From: Pseudonocardia sp. 73-21
Lineage (GTDB): Bacteria; Actinomycetota; Actinomycetes; Mycobacteriales; Pseudonocardiaceae
Direction: 5' to 3'
DNA: 64,000 nt
Assembly (NCBI RefSeq): GCF_001899645.1
Contig: NZ_MKVV01000083.1
Span: 1 to 64,000, forward strand
Shown here: positions 53,175-62,845 of the stretch, one piece after another
Position numbering within the stretch: position 1 is the first letter of the stretch
How the letters are laid out: every line of letters starts with the position of its first letter
Made by a program: the position numbers and the translations under genes
The notes under the pieces: model-generated
The model's input: the letters and a program-made list of their open reading frames with translations, nothing else
Database searches by the model: none
What the model was told of the DNA's origin: nothing

Positions 53175-54536
53175 ATGCAGCGGCGGATCTTTGGTGTCGA
53201 GACCGAGTTCGGGGTCACCTGCACCTTCCACGGCCAGCGTCGACTCTCCCCGGACGAGGTGGCGCGCTACCTGTTCCGTCGCGTCGTCTCGTGGGGCCGG
53301 TCGTCGAACGTGTTCCTGCGCAACGGGGCGCGGCTCTACCTGGACGTCGGCAGCCATCCCGAGTACGCCACGGCCGAGTGCGACAACCTCGCGCAGCTCG
53401 TGGCCCACGACAAGGCGGGGGAGCGGATCCTCGAGGACCTGCTGGTCGACGCCGAACGCCGGCTCGTCGACGAGGGCATCGGCGGCGACATCTACCTGTT
53501 CAAGAACAACACCGACTCGGCGGGCAACTCCTACGGCTGCCACGAGAACTACCTCGTCGCGAGGGCGGGGGAGTTCTCCCGGATCGCCGACGTGCTGCTG
53601 CCGTTCCTGGTCACCCGCCAGCTGATCTGCGGCGCCGGCAAGGTCCTGCAGACCCCCCGCGGTGCCGTGTTCTGCCTCTCGCAGCGCGCCGAGCACATCT
53701 GGGAGGGCGTCTCCAGCGCCACCACCCGCTCGCGCCCCATCATCAACACCCGCGACGAGCCGCACGCCGACGCCGAGCGCTACCGCCGCCTGCACGTCAT
53801 CGTGGGCGACTCCAACATGTCCGAGGTCACCACGCTGCTCAAGGTGGGCTCGGCCAGCCTCGTGCTGGAGATGATCGAGGCCGGCGTCCAGTTCCGGGAT
53901 TTCACCCTCGACAACCCGATCCGCGCCATCCGCGAGATCAGCCACGACCTCACCGGGCGGCGCACCGTCCGGCTGGCGGGCGGCCGCGAGGCCAGCGCCC
54001 TGGACATCCAGCGCGAGTACTACGAGCGCGCCGTCGAGCACGTCGCCGCGCGCGGCAGCGAGGACCCCACCACCGCCCGCGTGCTCGACCTGTGGGGCCG
54101 CGTCCTGCAGGCCGTCGAGACCCAGAACCTGTCGCTGATCGACCGCGAGATCGACTGGGCCATCAAGAACCGGCTCATCGAGCGCTACCGCAACCGCGAC
54201 GGCATGGACCTGGCCAACCCGCGCATCGCCCAGCTCGACCTGGCCTACCACGACATCCGGCGCGGCCGCGGCGTCTTCGACCTGCTGCAGCGCAAGGGCC
54301 TGGTCGACCGCGTCACCGACGACGGCGAGATCGAGCTGGCCAAGGACACCCCGCCGCAGACCACACGGGCCAAGCTGCGCGGCGACTTCATCGCCGCCGC
54401 ACAGGCCGCGGGCCGCGACTTCACCGTCGACTGGGTGCACCTCAAGCTCAACGACCAGGCGCAGCGCACCGTGCTGTGCAAGGACCCGTTCCGCTCGGTC
54501 GACGAGCGGGTGGACCGGTTGATCGCCTCGTTGTAG
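53175..54536 (+). CDS. pafA: Pup--protein ligase
   Basis: 453 residues, the family length. [18 protein letters not shown] opens the glutamine-synthetase-like ATP site (ETEFG, parallel to EIEYG of Dop); [63 protein letters not shown] and [17 protein letters not shown] are diagnostic. It lacks the Dop loop. It attaches Pup's C-terminal Glu to substrate lysines. Leaderless: TACGCT (53163-53168), 6 nt, ATG. Confidence 0.97.
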   Translation: MQRRIFGVETEFGVTCTFHGQRRLSPDEVARYLFRRVVSWGRSSNVFLRNGARLYLDVGSHPEYATAECDNLAQLVAHDKAGERILEDLLVDAERRLVDEGIGGDIYLFKNNTDSAGNSYGCHENYLVARAGEFSRIADVLLPFLVTRQLICGAGKVLQTPRGAVFCLSQRAEHIWEGVSSATTRSRPIINTRDEPHADAERYRRLHVIVGDSNMSEVTTLLKVGSASLVLEMIEAGVQFRDFTLDNPIRAIREISHDLTGRRTVRLAGGREASALDIQREYYERAVEHVAARGSEDPTTARVLDLWGRVLQAVETQNLSLIDREIDWAIKNRLIERYRNRDGMDLANPRIAQLDLAYHDIRRGRGVFDLLQRKGLVDRVTDDGEIELAKDTPPQTTRAKLRGDFIAAAQAAGRDFTVDWVHLKLNDQAQRTVLCKDPFRSVDERVDRLIASL

Positions 54537-54564
54537 CGTTCGCCTCCTGATCTTGGGAGGCACC

Positions 54565-54936
54565 GTGCAGATCGCCGCCGATGTCGTCATCGCGCTGGTC
54601 GCGCTGCTGCACGTCTACATCCTGGCGCTGGAGATGTTCCTGTGGCGCACGCCGCGGGCCCGCGCGGCGTTCGGCACGTCGCCCGCGCTCGCCGAGGACA
54701 CGGTCGCGATGGCCGGCAACCAGGGGCTCTACAACGGGTTCCTGGCGGCCGGGCTCGCCGTGTCGCTGGTGGCGGGCACGGACACCGACGTCGGCTTCGC
54801 GTTCGCGCTGTTCTTCCTGCTGTGCGTGTTCGTCGCCGGCCTCTACGGCGCGGCGACGGTCAGCAGCAGGCGCATCCTGCTGGTGCAGAGCGTGCCGGCG
54901 GTCCTGGGCATCGCCCTGCTCCTGCTCGCGCGCTGA
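54565..54936 (+). CDS. DUF1304 family membrane protein
   Basis: 123 residues with four membrane segments. HVYILALEMFLWRTPRARAAFGT and NQGLYNGFLAAGLAVSL are the DUF1304 hallmarks. Function unknown. GTG with GGGAGG 5 nt upstream, 28 nt after pafA, so probably co-transcribed with it. Confidence 0.85.
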   Translation: MQIAADVVIALVALLHVYILALEMFLWRTPRARAAFGTSPALAEDTVAMAGNQGLYNGFLAAGLAVSLVAGTDTDVGFAFALFFLLCVFVAGLYGAATVSSRRILLVQSVPAVLGIALLLLAR

Positions 54937-54948
54937 CTCCCGGGCCCG

Positions 54949-55188
54949 TCAGGACGGCGGCGCGCCCAGCATCCGCTCGCGGATCTCGGCCAGCGAGTCC
55001 TGCACGCTCGCCGAGGACACCGTCTCGTCGTTGCGCCCGGGCTCGATCCCGAACGACCGCAGCAGCTCCGACGCGGGGCCGGCCGGATCGCCGGCCTCAC
55101 CCAGCACCGGGTGGAGGCCGTGCTCAGCCAGGTGGTGGAACACGAGGTTCACCACGGTCCAGGGATTGAAGGTCTCGGGTGCGCCCAT
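54949..55188 (-). CDS. Small conserved-looking protein, unknown function
   Basis: 79 residues: MGAPETFNPWTVVNLVFHHL, HPVLGEAGDPAGPASELLRSFGIEPG and DSLAEIRERMLGAPPS. Soluble and acidic, no known domain. The ATG at 55188 begins the protein-like part of a longer frame. It is antisense to nothing, converges with the DUF1304 gene, and diverges from pafB. Confidence 0.55.
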   Translation of the reverse strand: MGAPETFNPWTVVNLVFHHLAEHGLHPVLGEAGDPAGPASELLRSFGIEPGRNDETVSSASVQDSLAEIRERMLGAPPS

Positions 55189-55304
55189 GGTCGTCAGGGT
55201 CGTGTGAGTGGGGATACAGGTCAAGGGGTGGAGGTGTAGCAGAGTGAGACGCTGCTTCGGCCGGTCGGCCACGGGACGACCAGGTGCGGGCCTACGATGC
55301 CGAC

Positions 55305-56276
55305 GTGTCCTCCGCACGGGCCGAACGTCTGGTGAACCTCGTGCTCTGCCTGCTGTCCACCCGGCAGTTCCTCACGGCCGAGCGCATTCGCTCCATCGTG
55401 CCCGGCTACGCCGAGAACGACGAGGCGTTCTTCCGCATGTTCGAGCGGGACAAGACGGAGCTGCGGGAGCTGGGCGTGCCCCTGGAGACGGGCCGCCGCT
55501 CCAGCTTCGACACCGCCGACGGCTACCGCATCGCCCGCCAGGACTACGAGCTCGGCGAGATCGACCTCGAACCCGACGAGGCCGCGGCCGTCGCGCTGGC
55601 CGCGCGCCTGTGGGACTCCCCGGAGCTGGCCGCCCCCGCGCACGGCGCCCTGGTCAAGCTGCGCGCCGCCGGCGTCGAGGTGGACGAGGACCAGGGGCGC
55701 GTGCAGCCACGGGTCCGCGCGGGCGAGCCCGCGTTCGCGCCGCTGCTGGCCGCGGTGCAGGCCGGGCGCGCGGTCACCTTCGACCACCGCCGCGGCGGCC
55801 CCGGCGGCGAGCTCGCCACCCGCACCGTCGAGCCCTGGGGGGTGGTGTCCTGGCGCGGGCGCTGGTACCTGGTCGGCTTCGACCGCGACCGCGACGCACC
55901 CCGCTCGTTCCGGATCTCCCGCATCGTCGAACCCATCCGCGCCATCGGCCCGCACGGCGCCGTCACGGTGCCGCCCGGCGTCGACCTGATGGGGATGGTG
56001 CGCCGCAACGTCGACCCGCCGCCGGTGGTCGGCACGGCGCGGGTCTGGGTGGCGTCGGGACGGGCCCACGGGCTGCGCCGCCTCGGCACGGTCATCCGCC
56101 CCCTCACCCACGTCGGACGCGCCGGTGACGAGATGGCGATCGAGCTGCGCGGCACCGAGGTGCTGGCCCGCTGGCTGTCCGGGCACGGCCCCGACATCGC
56201 GGTGCTCGACCCGCCCGAGCTCGCGGAGCACGTGCGCGCCAACTGGTCCGCCGCCGCAGCGGCCCACACCACATGA
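55305..56276 (+). CDS. pafB: PafB, WYL-domain transcriptional regulator
   Basis: 323 residues. An N-terminal winged helix (ERLVNLVLCLLSTRQFLTAERIRSIVPGY...FFRMFERDKTELRELGVPLE) is followed by the WYL domain (WRGRWYLVGFDRDRDAPRSFRISRI, near 185) and WCX C-terminus. PafB pairs with PafC as the LexA-independent DNA-damage activator in mycobacteria. GTG at 55305 is leaderless next to TACGAT (55293-55298). pafC follows after 109 nt. Confidence 0.95.
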   Translation: MSSARAERLVNLVLCLLSTRQFLTAERIRSIVPGYAENDEAFFRMFERDKTELRELGVPLETGRRSSFDTADGYRIARQDYELGEIDLEPDEAAAVALAARLWDSPELAAPAHGALVKLRAAGVEVDEDQGRVQPRVRAGEPAFAPLLAAVQAGRAVTFDHRRGGPGGELATRTVEPWGVVSWRGRWYLVGFDRDRDAPRSFRISRIVEPIRAIGPHGAVTVPPGVDLMGMVRRNVDPPPVVGTARVWVASGRAHGLRRLGTVIRPLTHVGRAGDEMAIELRGTEVLARWLSGHGPDIAVLDPPELAEHVRANWSAAAAAHTT

Positions 56277-56287
56277 GCGGCTCCGCC

Positions 56288-56332
56288 GCCCGTGCGCGGA
56301 AATCAGGGCCAGAGCACCGTTATCCGCGCACG
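56288..56332. repeat. Stem-loop repeat, copy B, followed by a short direct repeat
   Basis: CGTGCGCGGA (56291-56300) pairs with TCCGCGCACG (56323-56332) over a 22-nt loop. The 45-nt element matches copy A (15760-15804) at about four fifths of positions, with the inner stem decayed. Just after it GCACGACCCCCACG occurs twice (56328-56341 and 56346-56359). Confidence 0.6.
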
Positions 56333-56385
56333 ACCCCCACGCCGTGCACGACCCCCACGTCACTCAGAACCTCAGGGGCCATCCG

Positions 56386-57336
56386 ATGAGCGCCGTCGGG
56401 GTGGCCGACCGGCTGCCGCGGCTGCTGTCGCTCGTGCCCTACCTGCTGGCCCGCCCGGGCATCCCGATCGCCGAGGCCGCGGCCGACTTCGGCACCACCG
56501 AGAAGCAGCTGCGCCGCGACCTGGAGCTGTTGTGGATGTGCGGGCTGCCCGGCTACGGCCCCGGCGACCTCGTCGACATCTCGTTCGCCGGCGACACCGT
56601 CAGCGTCATCGAGGACGCCGGCATGCGCCGCCCGCTGCGGCTGACCACCGCCGAGGCCACCGCCCTGCTCGTGGCCCTGCGGACGCTCGCCGACGTGCCC
56701 GGGGTCGTCGACACCGCCGCCGTCCGGCGGGCCACCGTCAAGATCGAACGCGCCGTGGGCGACGCCGGCACGTCGGCGGTGGCCGTGGACGTCACGCCGG
56801 CCGAGGAGGCCGCCACCGGCGCCGTGCGCGACGCGCTGGCCGCCGGACGGGCGCTGCGCATCCGCTACTACACGGCGGGCCGCGACGCCGTCTCGCAGCG
56901 CACGATCGACCCGATGCGGCTGCTCATCGTCGAGGGCCGCGGCTACCTCGAGGCCTGGTGTCGCCGGGCCGAGGGCGTCCGGCTGTTCCGGCTCGACCGC
57001 GTCGAGGACGTCCAGGTGCTCGACGAGCCGTCGGAGCCGCCGCCCGACGCCGAGCCCACCGACCTCTCCGAGGGGCTGTTCAGGCCCAGCGCCGACCACC
57101 GCACGGCGGTGCTGGTGCTCGAGCACGACGCGCTGTGGGTGGCCGAGTACTACCCGGTGGACGAGGTGGAGGAGATCGACGGCGACCGCGCCCGCGTGGT
57201 GCTGCGCTTCTCCGACCCGGCGTGGCTGGTCCGGCTGGTGCTGGGCCTCGGCGGCCGCGCCCGCATCCTGGAACCGGCGGACCTGGCCGGGGCGGTGGCC
57301 GACCGGGCCCGCGCGGCCCTGCAGATGGGGGAGTAG
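56386..57336 (+). CDS. pafC: PafC, WYL-domain transcriptional regulator
   Basis: 316 residues. An N-terminal helix-turn-helix (LPRLLSLVPYLLARPGIPIAEAAADFGTTEKQLRRDLELLWMCGLPGY) and a WYL domain (LRIRYYTAGRDAVSQRTIDPMRLLIVEGRGYLEAWCRRAEGVRLFRLDRV near 160-205), then WCX. It works with PafB. ATG start with only a weak G-rich site; downstream of pafB, with the repeat element between the two. Followed at 4 nt by a small membrane protein gene and then tatA. Confidence 0.95.
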   Translation: MSAVGVADRLPRLLSLVPYLLARPGIPIAEAAADFGTTEKQLRRDLELLWMCGLPGYGPGDLVDISFAGDTVSVIEDAGMRRPLRLTTAEATALLVALRTLADVPGVVDTAAVRRATVKIERAVGDAGTSAVAVDVTPAEEAATGAVRDALAAGRALRIRYYTAGRDAVSQRTIDPMRLLIVEGRGYLEAWCRRAEGVRLFRLDRVEDVQVLDEPSEPPPDAEPTDLSEGLFRPSADHRTAVLVLEHDALWVAEYYPVDEVEEIDGDRARVVLRFSDPAWLVRLVLGLGGRARILEPADLAGAVADRARAALQMGE

Positions 57337-57339
57337 CAG

Positions 57340-57507
57340 ATGGGGTACCTACCAGCCATCATCGTGGGGGTGGCCGGGCTGCTGGTCGTCGTCGCGCTGG
57401 TGGCCGTCCTGTTCGGCCACCTGCGCCGCACCACGCGGGCGGCCGCGGTGTTGCGGGCGTCGCTCGCCTCGGCGACGGACGCCCTGCGGCGGGAGCGTCG
57501 GCGTTGA
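57340..57507 (+). CDS. 55-residue membrane protein between pafC and tatA
   Basis: MGYLPAIIVGVAGLLVVVAL begins a single hydrophobic segment (about residues 5-27), followed by an Arg-rich cytoplasmic helix (HLRRTTRAAA ... LRRERRR). ATG is 3 nt after the pafC stop and GGGGGAG lies 7 nt upstream inside pafC. Too short for most length cut-offs. Single membrane segment plus amphipathic helix is superficially TatA/TatB-like, but there is no Phe-Gly hinge. Confidence 0.65.
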   Translation: MGYLPAIIVGVAGLLVVVALVAVLFGHLRRTTRAAAVLRASLASATDALRRERRR

Positions 57508-57561
57508 TCGGGTGCCGCGTATGCTCGAATCGTCACGAATTCTCGTCGAGGAGGTAGGCGC

Positions 57562-57828
57562 ATGCCGGGTGGATGGGAATGGCTCATCATCATCGGGGTT
57601 CTGCTGCTGCTGTTCGGGGCCAAGCGTCTCCCCGACATGGCGCGTTCGGTCGGCCAGTCCGCCCGCGTGTTCAAGGGTGAGATGAAGGGTCTCAAGGAGG
57701 ACGGCAAGGACGGGAAGGACGAGACCCCCGCCACCGTCGAGGCGCCCGCGCCGCTGCCCCAGGCCCGGCCGCCCGTCGCCGAGCAGCAGAAGGTGACCCA
57801 GCCGGGCTCCACCAACGCCGGGCAGTAA
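57562..57828 (+). CDS. tatA: Sec-independent translocase subunit TatA
   Basis: 88 residues. One membrane helix ([25 protein letters not shown]) with the FG hinge and [11 protein letters not shown] amphipathic helix, then a charged Pro-rich tail. It builds the Tat pore for folded proteins. ATG with GAGGAGGTA about 6 nt upstream; TATGCT (57520-57525) is a likely -10 box. Followed by tatC. Confidence 0.95.
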   Translation: MPGGWEWLIIIGVLLLLFGAKRLPDMARSVGQSARVFKGEMKGLKEDGKDGKDETPATVEAPAPLPQARPPVAEQQKVTQPGSTNAGQ

Positions 57829-57837
57829 TCTCTGCCC

Positions 57838-58815
57838 GTGGCCAGACTTTCGTTGCGTCGGGGCGGTAGGCGGCCGAAGAGCCCCGACGGCACGATGTCG
57901 CTCGTCGAACACCTCTACGAGCTGCGCAACCGGCTGGGGATCGCCCTCGTCGCCATCTTCATCACGACGATCCTCGGCTTCATCTGGTACGAGACGTCGC
58001 TGTTCGGCCTGCCGAACCTCGGCGACATCCTGAAGGGCCCGTACTGCTCCATCCCGGCCGCCAACCGGGCGCAGTTCACGTCCGACCCGAACCAGTGCGT
58101 GCTGATCGGTCTCGCGCCGTTCGACCAGTTCACGTTGCGGCTCAAGGTGGCCACCACGGCCGGTGTCGTCCTGGCCTGTCCGGTCTGGCTCTACCAGATC
58201 TGGGGCTTCATCACGCCCGGCCTCTACAAGAACGAGCGCCGGTACGCGCTGTCGTTCGTCTCCGCCGCCTCGGTGCTGTTCGTCGGCGGCGCGGTCCTCG
58301 CCTACTACATCCTGGCGAAGGGCCTGTCGTTCCTGCTCACCGTCGGCGGTGGCGTCCAGGTCACGGCGCTGTCGGGCCAGGAGTACTTCTCGTTCGTCAT
58401 CGGCCTGCTGGTGATCTTCGGGGTCAGCTTCGAGCTGCCGCTGCTCGTGGTCATGCTCAACCTGGTCGGCATCGTCAGCTACGAGAAGCTCAAGGCGTGG
58501 CGCCGCGGCCTGATCTTCGGACTGTTCGTCTTCGCGGCCATCGCCACGCCCGGCCAGGACCCGTACTCCATGATCGCGCTGGCCGCGGCACTCGTCGTCC
58601 TGTTCGAGATGGCCATCCAGTTCGCCCGCTTCAACGACCGGCGCAAGGCCAGGCAGCGCAAGGCCGAGGGCTGGGACGACTGGGATCCCGACAGCCCCTC
58701 GCCCATCGACACCGCGCCGAGCGCCATCGACACGACGCCGAGCACCGTCTCGCCGTCGCCGATCCCGGCCCCGGAGCCGGTCACCTACCAGCAGGGCCTC
58801 GACGACGTCACGTGA
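57838..58815 (+). CDS. tatC: Sec-independent translocase subunit TatC
   Basis: 325 residues with six membrane segments. [22 protein letters not shown], the [44 protein letters not shown] block, [24 protein letters not shown] and [26 protein letters not shown] are diagnostic; the receptor for twin-arginine signals. The first loop insertion carries two Cys. GTG start. The stop overlaps the convergent DUF1330 gene by 8 nt. Confidence 0.96.
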   Translation: MARLSLRRGGRRPKSPDGTMSLVEHLYELRNRLGIALVAIFITTILGFIWYETSLFGLPNLGDILKGPYCSIPAANRAQFTSDPNQCVLIGLAPFDQFTLRLKVATTAGVVLACPVWLYQIWGFITPGLYKNERRYALSFVSAASVLFVGGAVLAYYILAKGLSFLLTVGGGVQVTALSGQEYFSFVIGLLVIFGVSFELPLLVVMLNLVGIVSYEKLKAWRRGLIFGLFVFAAIATPGQDPYSMIALAAALVVLFEMAIQFARFNDRRKARQRKAEGWDDWDPDSPSPIDTAPSAIDTTPSTVSPSPIPAPEPVTYQQGLDDVT

Positions 58816-59128
58816 GCACGTCCGTGGCCACGTGATCGGGCTCCACCCCGTCCACGAGGACCGCGATGCCACGCGCGTTGCGGGTCCGCAGCGGCAGGAT
58901 CTCCCGGTAGGCGGGTGAGTCGTACCACCCGCGGGCCTGCCGGCGGGTCGGGAAGCCGATCACGACGAGCGTGCCCTCCCACTCGCCCTCGAGGGCCTCC
59001 GGCGGGTCGCCGTGCACCAGGAACCGCCCCTCGAACGGGGCGAGCGTGGCGTCGATGCGCTGCAGGTACTCGACGATGTCGGGGCCGCGGTCCACGTCGG
59101 CCAGGTGGGCGATGGCGTAGGCGGTCAC
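58808..59128 (-). CDS. DUF1330 family protein
   Basis: 106 residues: [59 protein letters not shown] and [16 protein letters not shown] are the DUF1330 dimeric ferredoxin-like fold. Function unknown, possibly a small-molecule binder or monooxygenase-like. GTG at 59128 with GGAGGAAT 5 nt upstream. Its TGA and the tatC TGA form the ends of the palindrome TCACGTGA (58808-58815). Confidence 0.88.
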   Translation of the reverse strand: MTAYAIAHLADVDRGPDIVEYLQRIDATLAPFEGRFLVHGDPPEALEGEWEGTLVVIGFPTRRQARGWYDSPAYREILPLRTRNARGIAVLVDGVEPDHVATDVLT

Positions 59129-59260
59129 GGGATTCCTCCGGTCTGCGGGGCCGGTGCGCCCGGCCGAGGAGACCAGCCTGCGACGGCCGCGGCCACCCGT
59201 CGATGACGTCACAGGTCATGCCGAAGGGTCGTTGTCGGTGCGGTGTGGAAGCCTGGGGGT

Positions 59261-62041
59261 GTGGCCAGCAGTTCGAGGGCTCCCGCGGAGGCCTACGCCG
59301 CCGCCCGGAACCGCGTTGCGCGTCCCCGGCTCGCCGAGTTCGCCGGGAGTCTCCCTTTCGACCTCGACGGGTTCCAGATCTCCGCGTGCTCCGCGCTGGA
59401 GGACGGGCACGGCGTTCTCGTGTGCGCCCCCACCGGCGCGGGCAAGACCGTGGTGGGGGAGTTCGCCGTCCACCTGGCGCTCGCCCAGGGCCTGAAGTGC
59501 TTCTACACCACGCCGATCAAGGCGCTGTCCAACCAGAAGTACGCCGACCTGGTCGCGCGCCACGGCGCCGACGCGGTCGGGCTGCTGACCGGCGACACGG
59601 CGGTCAACGGCGACGCGCAGGTGGTCGTGATGACCACCGAGGTGCTCCGCAACATGATCTACGCGGGCAGCCACCACCTGGAGCACCTCGGCTACGTCGT
59701 GATGGACGAGGTGCACTACCTCGCCGACCGGTTCCGCGGCGCGGTGTGGGAGGAGGTCATCCTCCAGCTGCCCGACCACGTCGCCCTGGTCAGCCTCTCG
59801 GCCACCGTGAGCAACGCCGAGGAGTTCGGCGACTGGCTCGTCACGGTCCGGGGCGACACCACCGTCGTCGTCGACGAGGTGCGGCCGGTGCCGCTGTGGC
59901 AGCACATGATGGTCGGCAACCGGATGCTGGACCTCTTCGCCGGGGAGGACGAGGCCGGGGAGCTGCAGGTCGATCCCGACCTGGTGCGCCACACCCGCGA
60001 GCTCGACCGGCAGAACGCGATGTCGAGCTTCGGCGGCGGGCGCGGGCGCGGCCGGTCGGGTGGCCCGCCGCGACGGCCCCAGAACGGCGGCTACCGACCG
60101 CCGTCGCGCGTCACGGTCATCGACCGGCTCGACCGCGAGGGGCTGCTGCCCGCCATCACGTTCGTGTTCAGCCGCGCGGGCTGCGACGCCGCCGTCGGGC
60201 AGTGCGTGCGCTCAGGGCTGCGGCTGACCACCGACGACGAGGTCGAGGAGATCCGGCGCATCGTCGCCGAGCACACCGCCGACCTGCCGCAGGCCGACCT
60301 GGCCGTGCTGGGCTTCTGGGAGTGGCGCGAGGCGCTGGAGCGCGGCATCGCCGCCCACCACGCCGGCATGCTCCCGGCGTTCAAGGAGACCGTCGAGGAG
60401 CTCTTCGTCCGCGGGCTGGTCCGCGCGGTGTTCGCCACGGAGACGCTCGCCCTGGGCATCAACATGCCCGCGCGCACGGTCGTCCTGGAGCGGCTGGTCA
60501 AGTACAACGGCGAGTCCCACGCCGACCTGACGCCGGGCGAGTACACGCAGCTCACCGGCCGGGCGGGGCGGCGCGGCATCGACGTCGAGGGCCACGCGGT
60601 CGTCGTCTGGCAGCCCGGGGTGGACCCCGTGATGGTCGCCGGCCTGGCCTCCACGCGCACCTACCCGCTGCGCAGCTCGTTCCGGCCCGGTTACAACATG
60701 GCCGTCAACCTGGTCGGGCGCCTGGGCACCGACGCGGCCCGCGACCTGCTGGAGCAGTCCCTGGGCCAGTTCCAGGCCGACCGGTCGGTGGTGGGGCTCG
60801 CCAAGCGCATCGAGCGCAACCTGGAGGCGCTCGCCGGCTACGAGGGCTCCATGCAGTGTCACCTGGGCGATTTCGCCGAGTACATGAGGCTCCGCACCGA
60901 GGTCTCCGCGCGGGAGAAGTCGCTGTCCCGCGAGGGCATCACCGAGCGCCGCGAGGCGTCGTCGGAGTCGATGCGGCTGCTCAAGACCGGCGACGTCATC
61001 GCGGTCACCACCGGACGGCGCGCGGGCCTGGCAGTGGTGCTCGATCCCGGCATCGACGGCGACGCCGACCCGCGCCCGCTCGTGCTCACCGAGGACCGCT
61101 GGGCGGGCCGGCTGTCCACCGCCGACTTCAGCGGGCCCGTCGAGTCGCTGGGGCGGATGCGCCTGCCGAAGCGGGTGGACCACCGCACGCCGCGGGTCCG
61201 GCGTGATCTGGCCTCCGCCCTGCGCACCACGGGCATCACCGCACCCAGCTCGCCGCGCCGGCGCGCCCGCGCCGCCAACGGCGACGACCCCGAGCTCGCC
61301 GCCCTGCGCCGGGCCCTGCGCAACCACCCCTGTCACGGCTGCGACGACCGCGAGGCCCACGCCCGCTGGGCCGAGCGCCACGCCCGCCTGGAGCGCGAGA
61401 CCGAGCAGCTGCGGCAGAAGGTGCGCGCCACCACCCACTCGCTGGCCCGGGCGTTCGACCGGATCCGCGGGCTGCTGGGGGAGCGGGGCTACCTCGCCGA
61501 GGAACCCGACGCCGAGGGAAACCTCGTCACCGAGCACGGCGCGCGGCTGGCCCGGCTGTGGGGCGAGTCCGACCTGCTCACCGCCGAGTGCCTGCGCCAC
61601 GGCGTCTGGGAGGGGCTCGACCCCGCCGAGCTCGCCGCCGTCGTCTCCGCGCTGGTGTACGAGACGCGCCGCGACACCGGCACGATGCCGCGCGTGCCGT
61701 CCGGGGCCGTGTCGGAGGCGCTGGCCGACACCGTCCGGTTGTGGGCGGAGCTGGAGGCCGACGAGCGGCGCCACCGTGTCGACCGCACCCGCGAGCCCGA
61801 TCTCGGCTTCGCCTGGCCGATGCACCGCTGGGCCCGCGGCGAGACGCTCTCGGCCGTGCTCACCGCGGCGGAGCAGAACGGCAACGAGCTCACGGCGGGC
61901 GATTTCGTGCGCTGGTGCCGGCAGGTGCTCGACCTGCTCGACCAGATCGCCGGCGTCGCGGGCCGCAAGAGCGGGGTCGGCAAGGTCGCGGCGCAGGCCG
62001 GGGCGGCCGTGCGCCGGGGCGTGGTGGCCGTCGGAACCTGA
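59261..62041 (+). CDS. helY: Ski2/Mtr4-like DEAD/H helicase
   Basis: 926 residues. FDLDGFQISACSALEDGHGVLVCAPTGAGKTVVGEFA gives the Q-like motif and Walker A near 60; VVMDEVHYL (DEVH) near 148, SLSATVSN near 182, AHHAGMLPAFKETVEELF and TGRAGRRGIDVEG near 435 complete the motifs. The C-terminal half matches the Ski2/Mtr4 arch and ratchet region. It is HelY, next to tatC in mycobacteria; substrate RNA or DNA is unresolved. GTG with AAGCCT 6 nt upstream. Confidence 0.95.
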   Translation: MASSSRAPAEAYAAARNRVARPRLAEFAGSLPFDLDGFQISACSALEDGHGVLVCAPTGAGKTVVGEFAVHLALAQGLKCFYTTPIKALSNQKYADLVARHGADAVGLLTGDTAVNGDAQVVVMTTEVLRNMIYAGSHHLEHLGYVVMDEVHYLADRFRGAVWEEVILQLPDHVALVSLSATVSNAEEFGDWLVTVRGDTTVVVDEVRPVPLWQHMMVGNRMLDLFAGEDEAGELQVDPDLVRHTRELDRQNAMSSFGGGRGRGRSGGPPRRPQNGGYRPPSRVTVIDRLDREGLLPAITFVFSRAGCDAAVGQCVRSGLRLTTDDEVEEIRRIVAEHTADLPQADLAVLGFWEWREALERGIAAHHAGMLPAFKETVEELFVRGLVRAVFATETLALGINMPARTVVLERLVKYNGESHADLTPGEYTQLTGRAGRRGIDVEGHAVVVWQPGVDPVMVAGLASTRTYPLRSSFRPGYNMAVNLVGRLGTDAARDLLEQSLGQFQADRSVVGLAKRIERNLEALAGYEGSMQCHLGDFAEYMRLRTEVSAREKSLSREGITERREASSESMRLLKTGDVIAVTTGRRAGLAVVLDPGIDGDADPRPLVLTEDRWAGRLSTADFSGPVESLGRMRLPKRVDHRTPRVRRDLASALRTTGITAPSSPRRRARAANGDDPELAALRRALRNHPCHGCDDREAHARWAERHARLERETEQLRQKVRATTHSLARAFDRIRGLLGERGYLAEEPDAEGNLVTEHGARLARLWGESDLLTAECLRHGVWEGLDPAELAAVVSALVYETRRDTGTMPRVPSGAVSEALADTVRLWAELEADERRHRVDRTREPDLGFAWPMHRWARGETLSAVLTAAEQNGNELTAGDFVRWCRQVLDLLDQIAGVAGRKSGVGKVAAQAGAAVRRGVVAVGT

Positions 62042-62140
62042 TCACGGTTGTAGGAGGACCCTGCACGACATGGGGAGTCTGTGCTTTGATCGCCGCACCC
62101 GGGTCGCACCGGTGGCATCAGCGAGGGAGCACACAGGGCG

Positions 62141-62845
62141 ATGAGCAACCCACAGGGCCCGTCCCACAACCCGGCCGATCCGCCCGCCTGGGGCAAGGAG
62201 CCCGCCGGTGGGTGGGGCCAGCCCAACCCCGACGACGAGCGCACCCAGCGCGTCGACCCCCGGTCCTTCGCACCGGGTGGGGGCCAGCCCCCGGCTGCTC
62301 CACCGCAACAGGGCTGGAACGGCCCTTCGCCCCAGCAGTACGGCGCACCGCCGCAGCAACAGCCCTACGGCGGCCAGCAGTACGGTGGCCAACCCCAGTA
62401 CGGGGCGCCGCAGCAGCCGTACCCGCCGCAGCAGGGATGGCCCCAGCAGGGCGGCCCCCAGCCCACGCAGCAGTGGGGCGGTCAGCAGCCCGGGTACCCG
62501 CCGCCACCCGAGACCCCCGCGAAGTCCGGCCGCTCGAAGCTGCCCCTGATCCTCGGCGGGATCGGCGTGCTCGTGGTGGCGGCGGTCCTCGTGCTCGGGT
62601 TCGTCACGCCCGGGTTCTTCGTGTCGAAGGTGTTCGACACGGCCGCCGTGCAGACGGGCGTGCAGAAGATCCTCACCGACAGCTACGGCGTCAAGGACGT
62701 CACGACCGTCACGTGCGGCCAGAACATCGCCGTCACCGCCGGCAACACCTTCACCTGCGACGCCACCATCGCCGGCAAGCCCGCCCGGATCCCGGTGAAG
62801 ATCACCAGCAACGCCGGCGACTACGAGGTGGGCCGGCCGGCGTGA
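62141..62845 (+). CDS. DUF4333 membrane-anchored protein with Gln/Pro/Gly-rich N-terminus
   Basis: 234 residues. Residues 1-125 are disordered, with repeated PQQ/YGG/QPQYG words; a membrane helix follows (KLPLILGGIGVLVVAAVLVLGFV, about 133-155); the extracellular DUF4333 domain has VQTGVQKILTDSYGVKDVTTVTCGQNIAVTAGNTFTCDA with two conserved Cys. Type II topology with the Cys domain outside. A homologue follows helY in M. tuberculosis (Rv2091c). ATG; GAGGGAG about 13 nt upstream. Confidence 0.88.
   Translation: MSNPQGPSHNPADPPAWGKEPAGGWGQPNPDDERTQRVDPRSFAPGGGQPPAAPPQQGWNGPSPQQYGAPPQQQPYGGQQYGGQPQYGAPQQPYPPQQGWPQQGGPQPTQQWGGQQPGYPPPPETPAKSGRSKLPLILGGIGVLVVAAVLVLGFVTPGFFVSKVFDTAAVQTGVQKILTDSYGVKDVTTVTCGQNIAVTAGNTFTCDATIAGKPARIPVKITSNAGDYEVGRPA

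Noticed and set aside
56328-56359. Two copies of GCACGACCCCCACG as a possible CRISPR or iteron array
   Set aside because: Only two copies 18 bp apart, no further repeats and no cas or replication genes nearby.
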